From: Antrodiella citrinella
Lineage: Eukaryota > Basidiomycota > Agaricomycetes > Polyporales > Steccherinaceae
Direction of reading: 5' to 3'
Assembly (NCBI GenBank): GCA_004802725.1
Contig: SGPM01000025.1
Location: 62,001 to 126,000, forward strand
Length of the DNA stretch: 64,000 bases
Of the stretch, positions 22,297 to 33,535 are shown piece by piece. Each line of letters begins with the position of its first letter. Positions within the stretch are counted from its first letter, which is position 1. The notes under the pieces were generated by a model. It was not told the origin of the DNA and made no database searches. It was given only the letters and a program-made list of their open reading frames with translations. The position numbers and the translations under genes were made by a program.

Positions 22297-23845
22297 ATGA
22301 CAACCCTCCCGAAGCTCGTGATCCTCTGCATCTTCGTCCATTTGGTCGCCGCGCTTCCTCTCAAGGTCTTGAGTCCTCGACAAGTACCAAACGTGCGCAT
22401 TCTCTGAGTAATTTGTCTACATATCACCTGACCTGCACCAACAGGCCGTCAACAAAGTGACATGCCAAATTTTGGGCGTCAAACTAGCTGTCAGCGCTCT
22501 CAATCCAGAGGAAATGGACATTCTCCGGGGCTGCGAAGACACGCACTCCAACTTTGCTCAACAGTCTCGTATCTCCGCCTCTGGTGTTGGATCGGGTGCA
22601 GGTGCAGGTCACGGTGGTGCGTCTGGCGCGGGAGGAAGTCGTGAAGGCGTATCTCGAGCTGCCGCAGGACCCGTCCGGAACAACGCGTCTTCCACCTCTG
22701 GTACGACCACAACTGCCGGTACAAAGAGTATCGATGCGAATAATCCTAGTACTGCTTCTACACCAGCCGGAGACTTTACCTCTGCCACACCCAACCACAG
22801 TACAGGCGCCGCAGCCGGTGCTAGCGCAAACGCTAATCCTAGTGCAAACTCAAGTGCTAATACACGCGTTGGCTCCAATGCGATTCCTGGTTCTTCCTCT
22901 GAAGCCCCTACTAGAGGCCCTGCTACCGCCAATGATAGCGCGGTCACTGCAACACAGAACAACGATCTCAGCTCTTCGGAGTCCGAGGCAAACACAACCA
23001 ACGCCGATCGTCGCGTCAACCCTTTGCGTCTGAACCCTGGGGAACCTGCTGCTTCTACCGGACCCCCGTCTGGCCCGTCTACCGATGGTCCAGCTTCTGC
23101 AGTTTCACTGGCGTCCGCTGACCCTACCGGCGATGCCGGCTCTGCAGTTTCTGATCCACACGAAGATTCTTCAGCTGCTCCAGCTTCTGGCCCAACTGTC
23201 GAAGGCGATTCATCTTCCGCAGAATCCTCTGTTTCCTCTTCTGCTGCCCATGGTGACTCGGCTTCAGCAGGCCCCTCTGTCTCGACCCCCACTGCTCCCG
23301 GGGGTTCGGTGTCTGCCGCACCTCCGACTTCCAACGCTCCTGCGTCTGACTCCTCCGTCTCCGCTGCTGCTTCCGAACAACCTGCCTCTGCTCCCGCTAC
23401 TCCAGATTCTTCGTCCTCCCTGAACGCTGCCGCTAACCCGAGTTCGAACAGTGGGACATCGCCCAGCTCTCAATCTCAATCCGGCGCTCATCAAGTTTCT
23501 ACTTCTTCACACTCCTCTACGCCTTCGCATGCCGGAGGAGGAGGTTCCGCCGCAGGTACTGGTGGTAGGTCTGCGTTCCAGATGGACAGTGTTCGTAACC
23601 GTCCCAATGCTGCATCTATCGCCAACGATCGTGCCGCGGCTGCTCAAAATCGTGGAGGTCTTTCGTCGTTGTCTTTACTCGGCGGCGACGTCACTAAATC
23701 GCCATCCGAGTTCACACCTTCTCGAGGCGTAACGAACGGCGTGGAGGATAGTGCGGCGGGTGGAGCAACCAGTGTGGCAAATTCTGCCGCGAGGTGCGAG
23801 GGGCAAGATGTCAACGTATGCTCGGATACTACTACTGATGTGTAA
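22297..23845 (+). CDS. Secreted Ser/Ala/Thr-rich low-complexity protein
   Basis: Two exons (22297-22392 and 22445-23845). The N-terminus MTTLPKLVILCIFVHLVAAL is a good signal peptide, ending near ALPLKVLSPRQ. The mature part has one short ordered segment with VTCQILGVKLAV and two Cys, then about 370 residues of Ser, Ala, Thr, Pro and Gly, likely heavily O-glycosylated, and a C-terminal ARCEGQDVNVCSD with two more Cys. No catalytic domain, GPI tail or hydrophobic C-terminus is seen, so a soluble secreted or cell-wall-associated protein is most likely. A decayed copy of its 3' end is found downstream at about 25445-25545. Confidence 0.75.
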
Positions 23846-24182
23846 ATCTAGTCAATCATGATGACGCTTCAGTATGTTCAACCCGAGATTCAGTGTCACT
23901 GTGTGAATCATGTCTATTCTTAACGATGAGAATAGCTGACACCCCAACGGCGCAAGCAAGCATGGTGACTCGGATGACTTGAGTTGGCTGAGGAGAATCC
24001 CAGTCAAGTCACGTCCCGAAATGGACATACCTGCTTATGTTGCTGTACTTACAGATGCTTGTGGCGCATTCCTTCTTTCTGCTCTCCGCCTCGATCCTCG
24101 ATTAATGCCGTTGAATTCACAAATGCATGTGGTTCATGACTTGGTTTTATCAGAGCAGAGAGTGGACGTCCACTCCAATGCG

Positions 24183-24190
24183 TATATAAG
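24183..24190 (+). promoter_or_regulatory. TATA box of the first small secreted-protein gene
   Basis: TATATAAG, 100 bases upstream of the ATG at 24290. The paralogous gene has TATATAAA at about 25855, at a similar distance from its ATG. Confidence 0.5.
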
Positions 24191-24289
24191 TCCCCTCGTC
24201 GCAGCTGTTCTCTCCATTCCCAGCTGCGTTTATCCCCCACATTCCTTCGCATTCCTCTGCAATACGCTTTTCAAAACCAGTCACTCAAT

Positions 24290-25011
24290 ATGAAGTTCAC
24301 TACTCTCGTTCTCAACTTTGCAATCCTCGTCGCTCCTTTCGCATATGTTGCATATGCCGCTCCTGTTGCTCTCAACAAGGTAAGCCTTACTCAGCGAGTT
24401 AGTTCTGTTTCTTTCACACCTAATTCCGTCACAGGATGCTATTTTGCCAGATGTGGCTGGAGAACCTTTGTTGATTCTACCGTTCACCGCGAACGCACCC
24501 ATCATTGTCAAGCGCGACATCAAGTCAGTCGTCATCGGGCATACACTTCCGACGGTAATTCGTTGAAGCTCTTTGCTTGTTCGAGTCCATCATCATATCT
24601 GACTGACATTTCTTCCTTCCCCTCAGGACGCCACGCACAGTCTCGGCGAGAAGCTCGCGCCCGCTGTTGTAGATGTTGTCGGAAACGCCGCCAACACAGT
24701 CGTTGGCGTTCCCGAACGAATCCTGAGAACTGTTGACTCCGTCGGCGGAGCTGCTTCAGACGTTGTCGAGGTCCCTGGTGCAGTCACCGAAACTTTGGGT
24801 AACGTCTCTGAAAATGATGGAGTCGTAGGCACTGTGTTCGATGCTGTCGCCGGTAATGACGTGCCGGATTCCAACCACGGTACGCCTTTTGTATAATACT
24901 CAACTTGAGCATGGTTGCTTATGGTTTATAGGGCTTGGGCTCGACAACGACGGAGACCTCCTTAAAGGTGTGCACGTCGGACGTGGCACAGGAGGCGATG
25001 TGAACCTCTAA
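24290..25011 (+). CDS. Small secreted protein, copy 1
   Basis: Signal peptide MKFTTLVLNFAILVAPFAYV, cleavage likely near the YAAPVA site. Exons were joined as NK|DAILPDVAGE, GHTLPT|DATHSLGEKL and SNH|GLGLDNDG, ending VHVGRGTGGDVNL and TAA at 25009-25011. A Lys-Arg pair (IIVKRDIK) could be a Kex2 site, which would release a mature chain of mostly small, hydrophobic residues and repeated Val (VVDVVGNAANTVVGVP). No Cys is visible in the mature part. Size, secretion and a tandem paralog resemble fungal effector-like or surface proteins, but no family is recognised. Confidence 0.65.
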
Positions 25012-25970
25012 CTTAGCGCTTGTATCGAAGTTCCACTCTAGGACCCTTGCGACTTATTTTTGTTCTTCCAGTGGTATCACTGTAGTGCTGTTCAGAATGC
25101 ACTAGTATATTTTCAGCGCATAATGGAGGACCAGATGTCGGCAGTGGATCGGACCGCTTCTATTTGCCTTTGTTGTTTTCAAAAGTGTTTGCCTTTTGAG
25201 GACATACCTCTCCGCTTTCGTCTCTCACCACTTGGGCCGCGTCTTCGTCATCGTATGTTCCAACCCGTTTCCGCGATTTCGTCTTTAGTATGTTACCACG
25301 CATGCATAAACATGTCAGAAAATGGTAAACCCGTGTGCCACGCGACATTGCTGCACCAAAGGATCTGACTGAGAACAAAATGGAGTTGTGTCTCGTCGCT
25401 CCGACTCGCGTCGGATGAAATACGCGCACCGGCCTACAGTGGACATAATCACAAACCAGAGGCGCAATAAACGGCGAGGAGAGTGGTATATCGAGTGGAG
25501 CGACTAGCGTGGTACACTCTGCCCAGGGTGTGAATGGTAAGCCGAACAATTTACTTTGATATGGTCATGATACTGATGATACTTTGGAAGTCCAGCCCAA
25601 GATATATGATAGTGTCAATTCTTTCCACCGATATATCCAAAATTTCAATGGTGTGAGTAAGCACGAAGACTTGCACGACTTAGATTGATTTGGACCTGGT
25701 CAAAGCAGTCGAACGGATATTGGAACCCACGCACGATTTTTCTCGACGCCGATCCGTCGTCGCATCTCTCGGTTCATGCCTCAAAATTTCAGAATGTATC
25801 TGACCAAGCCTTGAACATTTTAGTGTTGGAACGTAAAGTATCATTCTGGCTCGTATATAAACTCAAGTTCGTCCTGATGCCTTTCCTCATCTCCAGTTGC
25901 TTGATCTCCACTCCTGAAGCGCTTCTGAGATATATACTCTGAAAACACTCACTCCGTTTTGCCTTTCAAT
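25012..25970 (+). pseudogene. Interval with a decayed 3' copy of the Ser/Ala-rich gene
   Basis: The first part is the 3' flank of the small secreted gene. Around 25445-25545 the sequence matches, with many changes, the last 100 bases of the gene at 22297-23845, and no upstream part of that gene is present. It is therefore a truncated duplicate fragment and not a gene. The rest up to 25970 is the promoter of the next gene, with TATATAAA near 25855. Confidence 0.55.
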
Positions 25971-26761
25971 ATGAATTTTACCACTGTTGCTTTCAAATTT
26001 GCACTCCTCGCCACTTCTTTCGCATATCTTGCCGATGCCACTCCTGTTGATTTCGCACGCGAGGTAAGTCTGCTGTAGTACGCAAGTCACTCATGTGGGT
26101 TCTGCGATTAACAAGAATCCTGTCAAGACTTGACAGATGCCGACAGATCAGTGCGCCACATCCCTGCTGATATGAAGCGCAGTCTAGTGGACGCTATACT
26201 GGGGGTGACACATGACAATTCTTTCACGTCGGTTTTTATCCTGACTGGAATTATTTCTATCGCTTCAGGACATCGCAAACACTCTGAACTTGAATACAAC
26301 AGTCAATGCCGTTGAAAAGCTCGTCGACTTTGCCGCCGACACAGTCGGCCAAAATTTGACAGACTTAGTTCGAAACCTGAGCTCAACCAATCTCAAGCTA
26401 CTAGACCGACGTCTGGTTCAAGTGAAAAATCTCCGAGGCGTCCAAGAAGCGAAGCGTCCAGCAGTATCTGACTTAGACGACGGTACATGTCTCGTACGTC
26501 TTAGCATGACTTATGAATTGTTGTTGCCAGTGATAGCTTACGGTCCTCGGATTAGACGTCAGAAATGTATTGGAACATATTATACTCGTTGCTGAAGGTG
26601 TCATCGAAAGCTTGACCAACGCAGTCGCTAGCACTGGCGAAGGGTCGCTGCAACGGTGTCTTGGCGACATCAGCCATGGTCTCGTGGCACCGGGGGCACC
26701 AATGATTCTTAGATTCATGGTGGCATTAACGTTTTGGACCCTGTACTATGTTCAGTGCTAG
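25971..26761 (+). CDS. Small secreted protein, copy 2 (possibly broken)
   Basis: Paralog of the gene at 24290. The signal peptide is MNFTTVAFKFALLATSFAYL. Downstream exons read DLTDADRSVRHIPADMKRSL, then DIANTLNLNTTVNAVEKLVD through KNLRGVQEAKRP, and after an intron DVRNVLEHIILVAEGVIESL to VQC and TAG at 26759-26761. Exons 2-4 join in phase. Exon 1 and exon 2 do not: the clear donor GAG|GTAAGT is phase 0 while every nearby AG leaves the exon 2 frame offset. Either a non-standard donor is used (GC at CAC|GCGAGG gives the right phase) or the gene has an indel. A Lys-Arg site precedes the mature part as in copy 1. Confidence 0.5.
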
Positions 26762-27168
26762 TTGGAATGCGCTGTATTTGACCTTTTTTATTAGCATGAC
26801 TGGAAGTCACGGTCTGAGTCCCTCAAGCTATTTGACCTTGTTAGTTTCAAAAGCGTTTGCCCTTTCCGGACAGAACTCTCCGCTTTCGTCTACCGCACTG
26901 TCTGTGTGCGCATCATATGTTTCAGACTGGTTTCTGCTCGCTCGTATACTGACACTGAGCAATGTCACTTAGTGAGGATCGAGTCTAAGTCAGCTCCTGA
27001 ATGACTCAGTGATAATACAAGGCAAATGATACACGCACACATTGATCTTTAGATCGAAATTTATGTCGGATCGCGAATCTCTAATACTAATACACAAGGT
27101 AGTAACTTACAATCATAGCACCAAGCATGCCTACACGGCGACATCATGAGTTGTGGATCACAGCGTGA
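26762..27168. other. Convergent 3' intergenic region
   Basis: About 400 bases between the 3' ends of the secreted protein and the sugar symporter. The first part is the second copy of the duplicated 3' flank (to about 26930). No gene seen. Confidence 0.45.
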
Positions 27169-29364
27169 TCATACCCGCTCGACGTAAACGTCATCCTTCG
27201 CCCCCTTCTCCGAGTCGGGTGTGGTTTGACCTCCTTCTTCCCTCTCCGTAATCGTCTTCTTGCGTTCGGCGATCTCGTCGACCGTGCGGAATCGGAAGCC
27301 ATCAGTGAGGGTTTGGGAGATGACGATGCCGCTACAAGGTGAATGAGCAACATGAATGATTCATATACCGAAGATGGGATATCACGTACATAGCGTAGAC
27401 GGCTACAAGGCAAGATAACACATAATGATGTGAGATAAAAATGTTCATGAGACGAGCAAGATCTGACGCACCCATAGCAACGTATCCCGTGAAGGGAACG
27501 ATGTAAGATAATCTCGTGTTGCGATCAGCAATGGAGCCCTGAGCGGGAGGGTACCATGCACCGCCTCCGACGCCCTAGATGACAAAGTTTAATGAAGCGA
27601 TCTCCTCCCACGAAGCTTGGTCACATACCATGACGACCAACCCAGATCCTCGTTTCGTGTGTCTGCCGAGGTTCTTTGTCGCGAGGGTGAAGATGACCTA
27701 GGGAACGTGCGTTTCAACGCTGGTTAGTAGATGTGAACGGGTGAGATTCAGAGAAGCTCACAGGATAACATATACTCTCAAAGAAGAACAGAGTGAACAG
27801 ACAGCCTATGCCTGCTTTTCCAGGAGAGAACGCTACTCCCAAACTGAATGCAGAACAAGCAACAGCGTAGAAGCTGAGTAGCAGCGCAGGGTCCACGAAA
27901 TGGAGGATGCCTACGCCGACGAATCTAGAGTTTTCAGGTCAGTGGCGTCTGTCTTGCCAATTTGGACGGAATACACGCACCGACCGACAGTGAAGGTTAT
28001 CTGACAGTACGACAAAAACTGACTAGCTTTCCCCTCGCTGATACCAACGCCTTGCTCGGACATGTAGTTCACTGCGAGCGAGGCTACTCCGACCTGAGCA
28101 CCGCTGTAGAACGTTCCTTCAATCGCCGAAATGGAATAACAGTCCGAGCAAAACTTACGTATAACATGTCTGGGCGACCCTGCGATGTTCAATGTTCTAT
28201 CAGAGACCAGCTCACAATGGGGGATGTCAACTTGGCATACCATCCGAAGATACATCTCCACTGCTTATAGAATGGTTCTTCGTCCGAAACGATACCCGCA
28301 TCATGCATCTCTTCGGCCAATGCATCGCCTGAAATTTCTGGAAGGTCACAGAAGCTGGCAACCGTCTGTGAGCACCGATTTCAACTAGCAGAGAGAATAA
28401 TGACATACTAGAACAGGAAGTTCAACATAAGGCCGAGAACGGCCACCGCAAGATACACCCATTGTACAGTGTCAAGCGTCGTCGCGTTCTTGCCCTGGAA
28501 GAACCACCTCGAGCCGATCATGGGTCCAGCAAACGATGCAACCCCTTGGAATCCTTGACTGAAGTTCAAACGAGCGGCAGCATACTTGGGGGAGCCCAAA
28601 ACGGAGATGTACGAGTTGGCAGCGACTTCGAGACATGATAGTCCGCATCCTGAGCACGGAGAGAGGTGGTAAGATGTTTTGGCGATTCGTGACACTGCGA
28701 GCATGGACGTACCGATGACGAACGTGCATCCGACAAATCCACCGTACTTCTCATACTTCGCAGACGGCCAGAAGAAAATCGCGCCGAGAGAGTACAAAGT
28801 CAAGCCAAGGTGAATACCTTTCTATCATTGTGATGTATATAAGCATCCGAGTCGTAGAGGAATAAGCGTGACAGTGTTCACCTTGTAGCCATACCTGTCC
28901 ATCTGTTGAATGCCGTACAACCACATCAGCTCTGAAAACTGGAAAGGCAACAACGGCGACTTACGAAGATACTGCCCAATGGCGCAAAGAAGAAGTAAGC
29001 ACCCTGCATATTTAGTCAGTTATTCCGATCATTACCTATAATTCTGATTGCACTGACGAAGTAGGCGAACTGCAAGAGAGTACTCTGCAGCTTGTTTATA
29101 CCGAAGACAACTTGGAAATGAGCATTAAGGACGTCAAGGAGCTACGAAGAGGTAAGGTGAGGTGAGTCACAGCAGCAACATGAGATACAGCGGTGTACAT
29201 ACGCCGTACGCAAAACCCCATGTGAAGAAGAGAGAGGTTACAAGCGCGAACGCGAACCAGTATCGACCCCGAGGTAGCTCAGCAGCTGTTAAGAGGAATC
29301 TTCTAGTCAGCTTCTGTCATCTCTCACTGAAACCATACGCACCTGTGGTTCCGACTGGAGCCAT
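27169..29364 (-). CDS. FHS-family sugar:proton symporter (L-fucose permease-like, MFS)
   Basis: A twelve-TM major facilitator of the fucose/galactose/glucose (FucP, GluP) family, likely in the plasma membrane. It begins MAPVGTTAAELPRGRYWFAF and continues into TSLFFTWGFAYG, the family's TM1 signature, then LLDVLNAHFQ. Later pieces include SCLEVAANSYISVLGSP, the NFSQGFQGVASFAGPMIGS motif typical of the family, and FESICYPVIFTLATKNLG towards the C-terminus, before a hydrophilic, acidic/basic tail ending DDVYVERV and TGA at 27169-27171. About a dozen short introns interrupt it. Transport of L-fucose or a related hexose is inferred from the family; the real substrate is not known. Confidence 0.85.
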
Positions 29365-30574
29365 GGTGAAGACGAGCTGGAGGAACTGCTGGTGGGGAAA
29401 TTCTTCCTTGACCGTGTATCTTCAGGCCTATATAGCCCCACCGTCTACCTTTCAAGGCGCATCTACGATGCCCGATCGGAAAGTGGGGTTCTACGCTCCC
29501 AAGCTCGCTTATTCTCCCTCACGGTGCAACGACCCCACACCAATATGATGAGCAGCGGCGAATACTTATCTTGCGTGTCTCTCGTGATACTGGGCAGCGG
29601 CCCGGCGACACAAGGGAAGTCAATTCATGACCAGTTTTGTCCGCGGAAAGACGCTCCGGAAAGCATCCATGGATGCAATCATAGCAGCTGAGAGCTACGA
29701 GAGACTCCGTGATGTATGTGACCATGCGCGGCAGGACCTAATTGTCATGAAAACCTCGCTTGAGCAGTCTGATCTCTGGGGTAGCGTGGGGTCAAAACAT
29801 ACTAGCATTCTAGCGAACCTTCGTGGTTGCCAAACCGAGAAGAGGGAGGATCAGGCTCACAGATCTCCAGGGTGGTGAGGCATTGTGGCACCGCGTGATT
29901 ACCTGGTGAGCGTTACCGTCCGAAGCCCCGCATCCACGAATTGATCTGGAATTGAAATAATGACATAGCCGATGTTCACAAGACTATCATTCGAAGCAGA
30001 ATCGTATGAATTTGAATGCGATATGATCACCAGTGGACACAGAAGAGAGTACGCACATTGACAGAAGGCCGTAACCAGCAAGGTTCCCAGCAGAACGCCG
30101 TCGACGCACGCTGACGTTGGAAAGTGGAGAATAGTTGTACCTATAGCCAAGAAATAGACACGGGGCCGTGAAGCTTGATCCTTGATAGACTACCGTGGCG
30201 AGGTTCCTGGCACGTCTGAATCATCTGGTCTTGACTATCTCCAACAAGACATGCAGGTAAAGTGGTAATCAGCAAGCGACCATCAGTAATTTGTCGACCC
30301 CAAATCAAACGTCATGAGACAGCCAGAACTAGGATGAAGATTCGTGTGCCCAGAATATTTGCTTTTCTAGGAATTTGAGGTTGTTTGAGAACAGACGTAC
30401 TAGTACTACGGTCCCGGGTGCCAGCCGAAGGGTGCCACTGCTGACCTTATCTTAGATTGACCGCCTCTTCGTACCATCTTATCTCGATCTCGTGAAATAG
30501 TTCCTCCTCCTTCAACTCATCAAAGTTTTGCTCTCAAAATCGCTGGGTTCCTCACACAGAACATACAGTTGACA
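29365..30574. other. Intergenic region, no supported gene
   Basis: About 1.2 kb between two divergent genes. A plus-strand frame at 29627-29878 and a minus-strand frame at 29899-30150 (hydrophobic stretch VDGVLLGTLLVTAFCQ) show no family match and no consistent exon chain. Promoters of the symporter and of the hypothetical gene are expected here. Confidence 0.4.
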
Positions 30575-31651
30575 ATGTCTCTGCAGGACAAGCCTAGCTT
30601 CGACTCGGTTCTTCTGGTCAGCCTGCTGTTTGCCGTCCAAGGTATAACATAGCATGACCGTATCCACCAGACGAAATACCCAGCAGTCAAAGTCCAATTT
30701 CCCGGAGAGGGGAGGCGTAAATGGAGGTTACGTGTGGCAGAAGAGTTTTGGCAACTGCCCAAGGACGCAAAGGACAGAGTGTTGACGGTACGTTACCAAT
30801 CCTTTCACGTGAACAGTGACGCTAAACCTGTTCGAAGACTCATGTGGAATTCGACGAAGACACAGCGCCGTTTGAGGTCGATGATGATCCCTCGGATGAT
30901 ATCGCCAGTGAAGATGCACCAGGACTTGGGATCGTCATCCGGACGGACTTCAGCGACGAAAGGGCTTGGCAGTACTTCTCCGAAAAGCTGCGAGAGGGCG
31001 AGGCAGAGTTCTCTGCGGGAATTTGGGCGGGAGAAGATGGTGACGTTCCAATGGAACAAGATCCGATACCGTCATCCAGTATGCTGAATGCGTCGTCCTC
31101 GACAGCTTCAGCGGAGGAAGAGGCAGAGGACGCGCCCGCTATATCTATATTCATCGTCATAAATCCACCTTCGGACTCGCCTCTCCGTACGCGCTTCATC
31201 AACATAACTAACCTCGCTGCCCTTCGTTTCTTCAACGACGCCTCAATCCGTCCCGCGCCTCCGCTCCCAGCTGACACCAAACGACACAAGCCTGCAAGTA
31301 GACTCATTGATCACGATGGATGGCAAGAAATCTATGAGGGGAAGATGTTGTGGATCTATGATACGAAAAGCAATACGGATGCGTGTGCTAGATTGATCAG
31401 TCAGACGAGCGCGGGATATGGCACTGCGACGTGAGTGGTTTCAGCTACTTTGCTCTTATCGGCTTTGAGGCTGACGTATGCTTTCTCTAAATTGTAGCGC
31501 GGATAGCTGGCGTGCAAGGGTGACGCATATATGCGAATTGCAAGTAAACCTCGCGTCTGGAGCGATGTCCATTGATTTTGGCGGAATCGACCATTACGAT
31601 TACGAGGAACGGGTGAGGAATCTTCAAGAAGCCGAGCGAGGAGTCGTTTGA
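30575..31651 (+). CDS. Conserved hypothetical protein
   Basis: Four exons: MSLQDKPSFDSVLLVSLLFA..., then AVKVQFPGEGRRKWRLRVAE, then THVEFDEDTAPFEVDD through GYGTAT, and ADSWRARVTHICELQVNLAS to the stop TGA at 31649-31651. All join in phase. A central GLGIVIRTDFSDERAWQYF segment resembles the start of the DUF6924 domain (V(V/I)RTDFSDxxAW), a weak recollection rather than a computed match. The middle is acidic and Ser/Ala-rich. No TM or signal peptide. Function unknown. Confidence 0.7.
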
Positions 31652-31825
31652 TTGCACTATACGCCCTACAATTTGTTTTTCGCTAGAAACACATTAATGA
31701 GTTCGAAAGTACGTTGTACATTACGCTCTGCGTCTAGGGGACTATGGTATGTCAGGTATGAAATGTAGGGAATCGCTACTACACAAGTAAACCAATATAT
31801 GATACAGCACACGTCTACGGAACCA

Positions 31826-33535
31826 TTATTGCCTCAAGCCCCACACCCTCTCCATCATCAGCTCAAGCAAGACTTTTGTGCCAGGCGTCTTCGTCACCAC
31901 AATCACGCCTTCCCCGTCTGCCCAACTACTTTTCAACTCGTCCTTGCTGTCTATATTCCACCGGCGCGGACCGCAGTGGACTCCGAAGCTCCGTGGGGAT
32001 GGAATTCCGGGTTTTTATCGAGTTCCGCTTGGACCTGAGAACGATTGGACCCGGGCGCGTAGGCTCCTACGTCCTCTCTTCTGTCAATGACGAGCATTCC
32101 CCTCGTGTATTCACCCACTCTGTATAACCAAAAGGTGATTCATAGTCAGAACCGACCCATCACAGGAGAAGTGAAACCAAACACGTACCGCTCGATCTGG
32201 AACTGACGCTTGTTGAATTTCCAGCTGTGGTCATCGTTGCCCGGAAGGTCCGGCAGAGTAGGCTTCGCAATAGCGCACCATACTGCGGCGATGTCGTGTA
32301 ATTCTATCGCGTCCTTGCCGAATTCCAGCATCACCTCGCGTGTCCGCTCGAAGAACGCGCTGGTGAAGTGTACCAGAGGGTTTCTCCCGCTTGCCGGTCT
32401 GACCTGATCTTTGAAGAGAGGGTCAACACGAGCAATGTACTCGGGGAATGAAACCTCGTGAGGGGTGGTGATGTCCAGCGGGAGGAGGATGAACCGCGAA
32501 AGAGGAAAGTTGACAGTTGGTGAAACGAGGAGGTCATGCACGGCGAAAGGGTCAGCGAGAAAGTTGTCTATGGAACCCGAGTCAATTCTTGATCACCGAT
32601 AGTGGAGAGAATAAAGCAAGCCATGTCGTACATTCTGCTACGGGACTCGTGTTCCCAGGAACGTCCAAAGCACCTCCCATGCAAACCACACGATCGATAC
32701 GGTCCTTCAAGAGAGTACCGCCAGTTGCGACGACCTGCGCGAGGGTGGTCATCGGTCCTAGAGCGATATACGTGATGCTTCGTTCCGGTTCGGCGCGAAT
32801 GAGGTCTAATATGACATCCACGCCCGGCTTTACAGTGAGGATAAGGTGAGGATGTTCTTGGCCTGGAACGTATACCTTGGGATTGAACTCCGGGAAACGG
32901 TTAGTGATATCTCCTAGACCGTCGCTACACGTACCCGTACAAGACATTAGAAAATATAGATGTCAGATTCAGAATGTACTGACCGACCATGGAAGTATTG
33001 TGCACTGTGCGACTCGCCTTGCAGAGGTCCGGCGGCACCTGATGCGAGGATAGGCTTCCGCTCTGGTGAAAAGTTGGGCCAATACTGCTTATCCGCGGGG
33101 TTGGCTGCGAGATGCTTGGAGAGCACCTCGTATAGCCTGATGATGTTGAGGCTATCTTGTTCAGATGTACATATATTGTGTAGATATAGTCAATTGCACT
33201 TACTAACAGGCGTTCACTTCGGTATTGCCTGTCGGTGCACCGTGTAGTAATCAGTAAACTCAGTCATAGGATGAGACTTCGGAGTGATCATACCGTATGA
33301 TACGACGATGGCCAAGACCTGGAGCTCAGGAGAAGCCAACGCAAGCAATCTATGGCGCAGAACGGTTAGAATCAGCCTGAGACTCAGTCAGCTCGTCACT
33401 TGAAGATTCCACAAACATTGCGAGAATATCGTCGACACCGGGATCAGTATCAACTATCACAATGTGTCAGTCAGTCCGTCATCTTTCACCAGAAGTACAT
33501 CGACAGCTCTCACTGATGACAGGGATCGACGCCAT
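31826..33535 (-). CDS. Inosine-uridine nucleoside hydrolase, apparent frameshift near the C-terminus
   Basis: Member of the IUNH family, which hydrolyses the N-glycosidic bond of ribonucleosides in purine/pyrimidine salvage. The start ATG at 33535 gives MASIPVII, and after one intron the calcium-binding signature DTDPGVDDILA. The donor of intron 2 is GTTTGT, which gives LAILLALASPE. Later blocks are YIALGPMTTLAQ, RVVCMGGALDVPGN, AEFNFFADPFAVHDLL and ELHDIAAVWCAI, with the conserved His and Asp. The last exon reads GEYTRGMLVIDRREDVGAYA to ESTAV, then hits TAG at 31951-31953. One frame over, the expected tail continues NIDSKDELKSSWADGEGV to WGLRQ and TAA at 31826-31828. One base is apparently missing near 31955-31975 relative to relatives. 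Confidence 0.8.

Larger units (their letters stand above)
23740..26930 (+). repeat. Tandem segmental duplication, two diverged units of about 1.5 kb
   Basis: Unit 1 (about 23740-25270) and unit 2 (about 25450-26930) carry the same order. First is the 3' end of the Ser/Ala-rich gene (GGTGGAGCAACCAGTGTGG against AGTGGAGCGACTAGCGTGG), then spacer, a TATA box, a small secreted-protein gene, and a similar 3' flank (TTTCAAAAGTGTTTGCC against TTTCAAAAGCGTTTGCC, then CTCTCCGCTTTCGTCT in both). Divergence is strong, so the event is old. Boundaries are approximate. Confidence 0.65.

Noticed and set aside
22609..23334. Long minus-strand open frame of 241 codons opposite the Ser/Ala-rich gene
   Set aside because: Mirror of a low-complexity, GC-biased coding region; it lacks a natural start context and family match, while the plus strand has a signal peptide and a clean intron.
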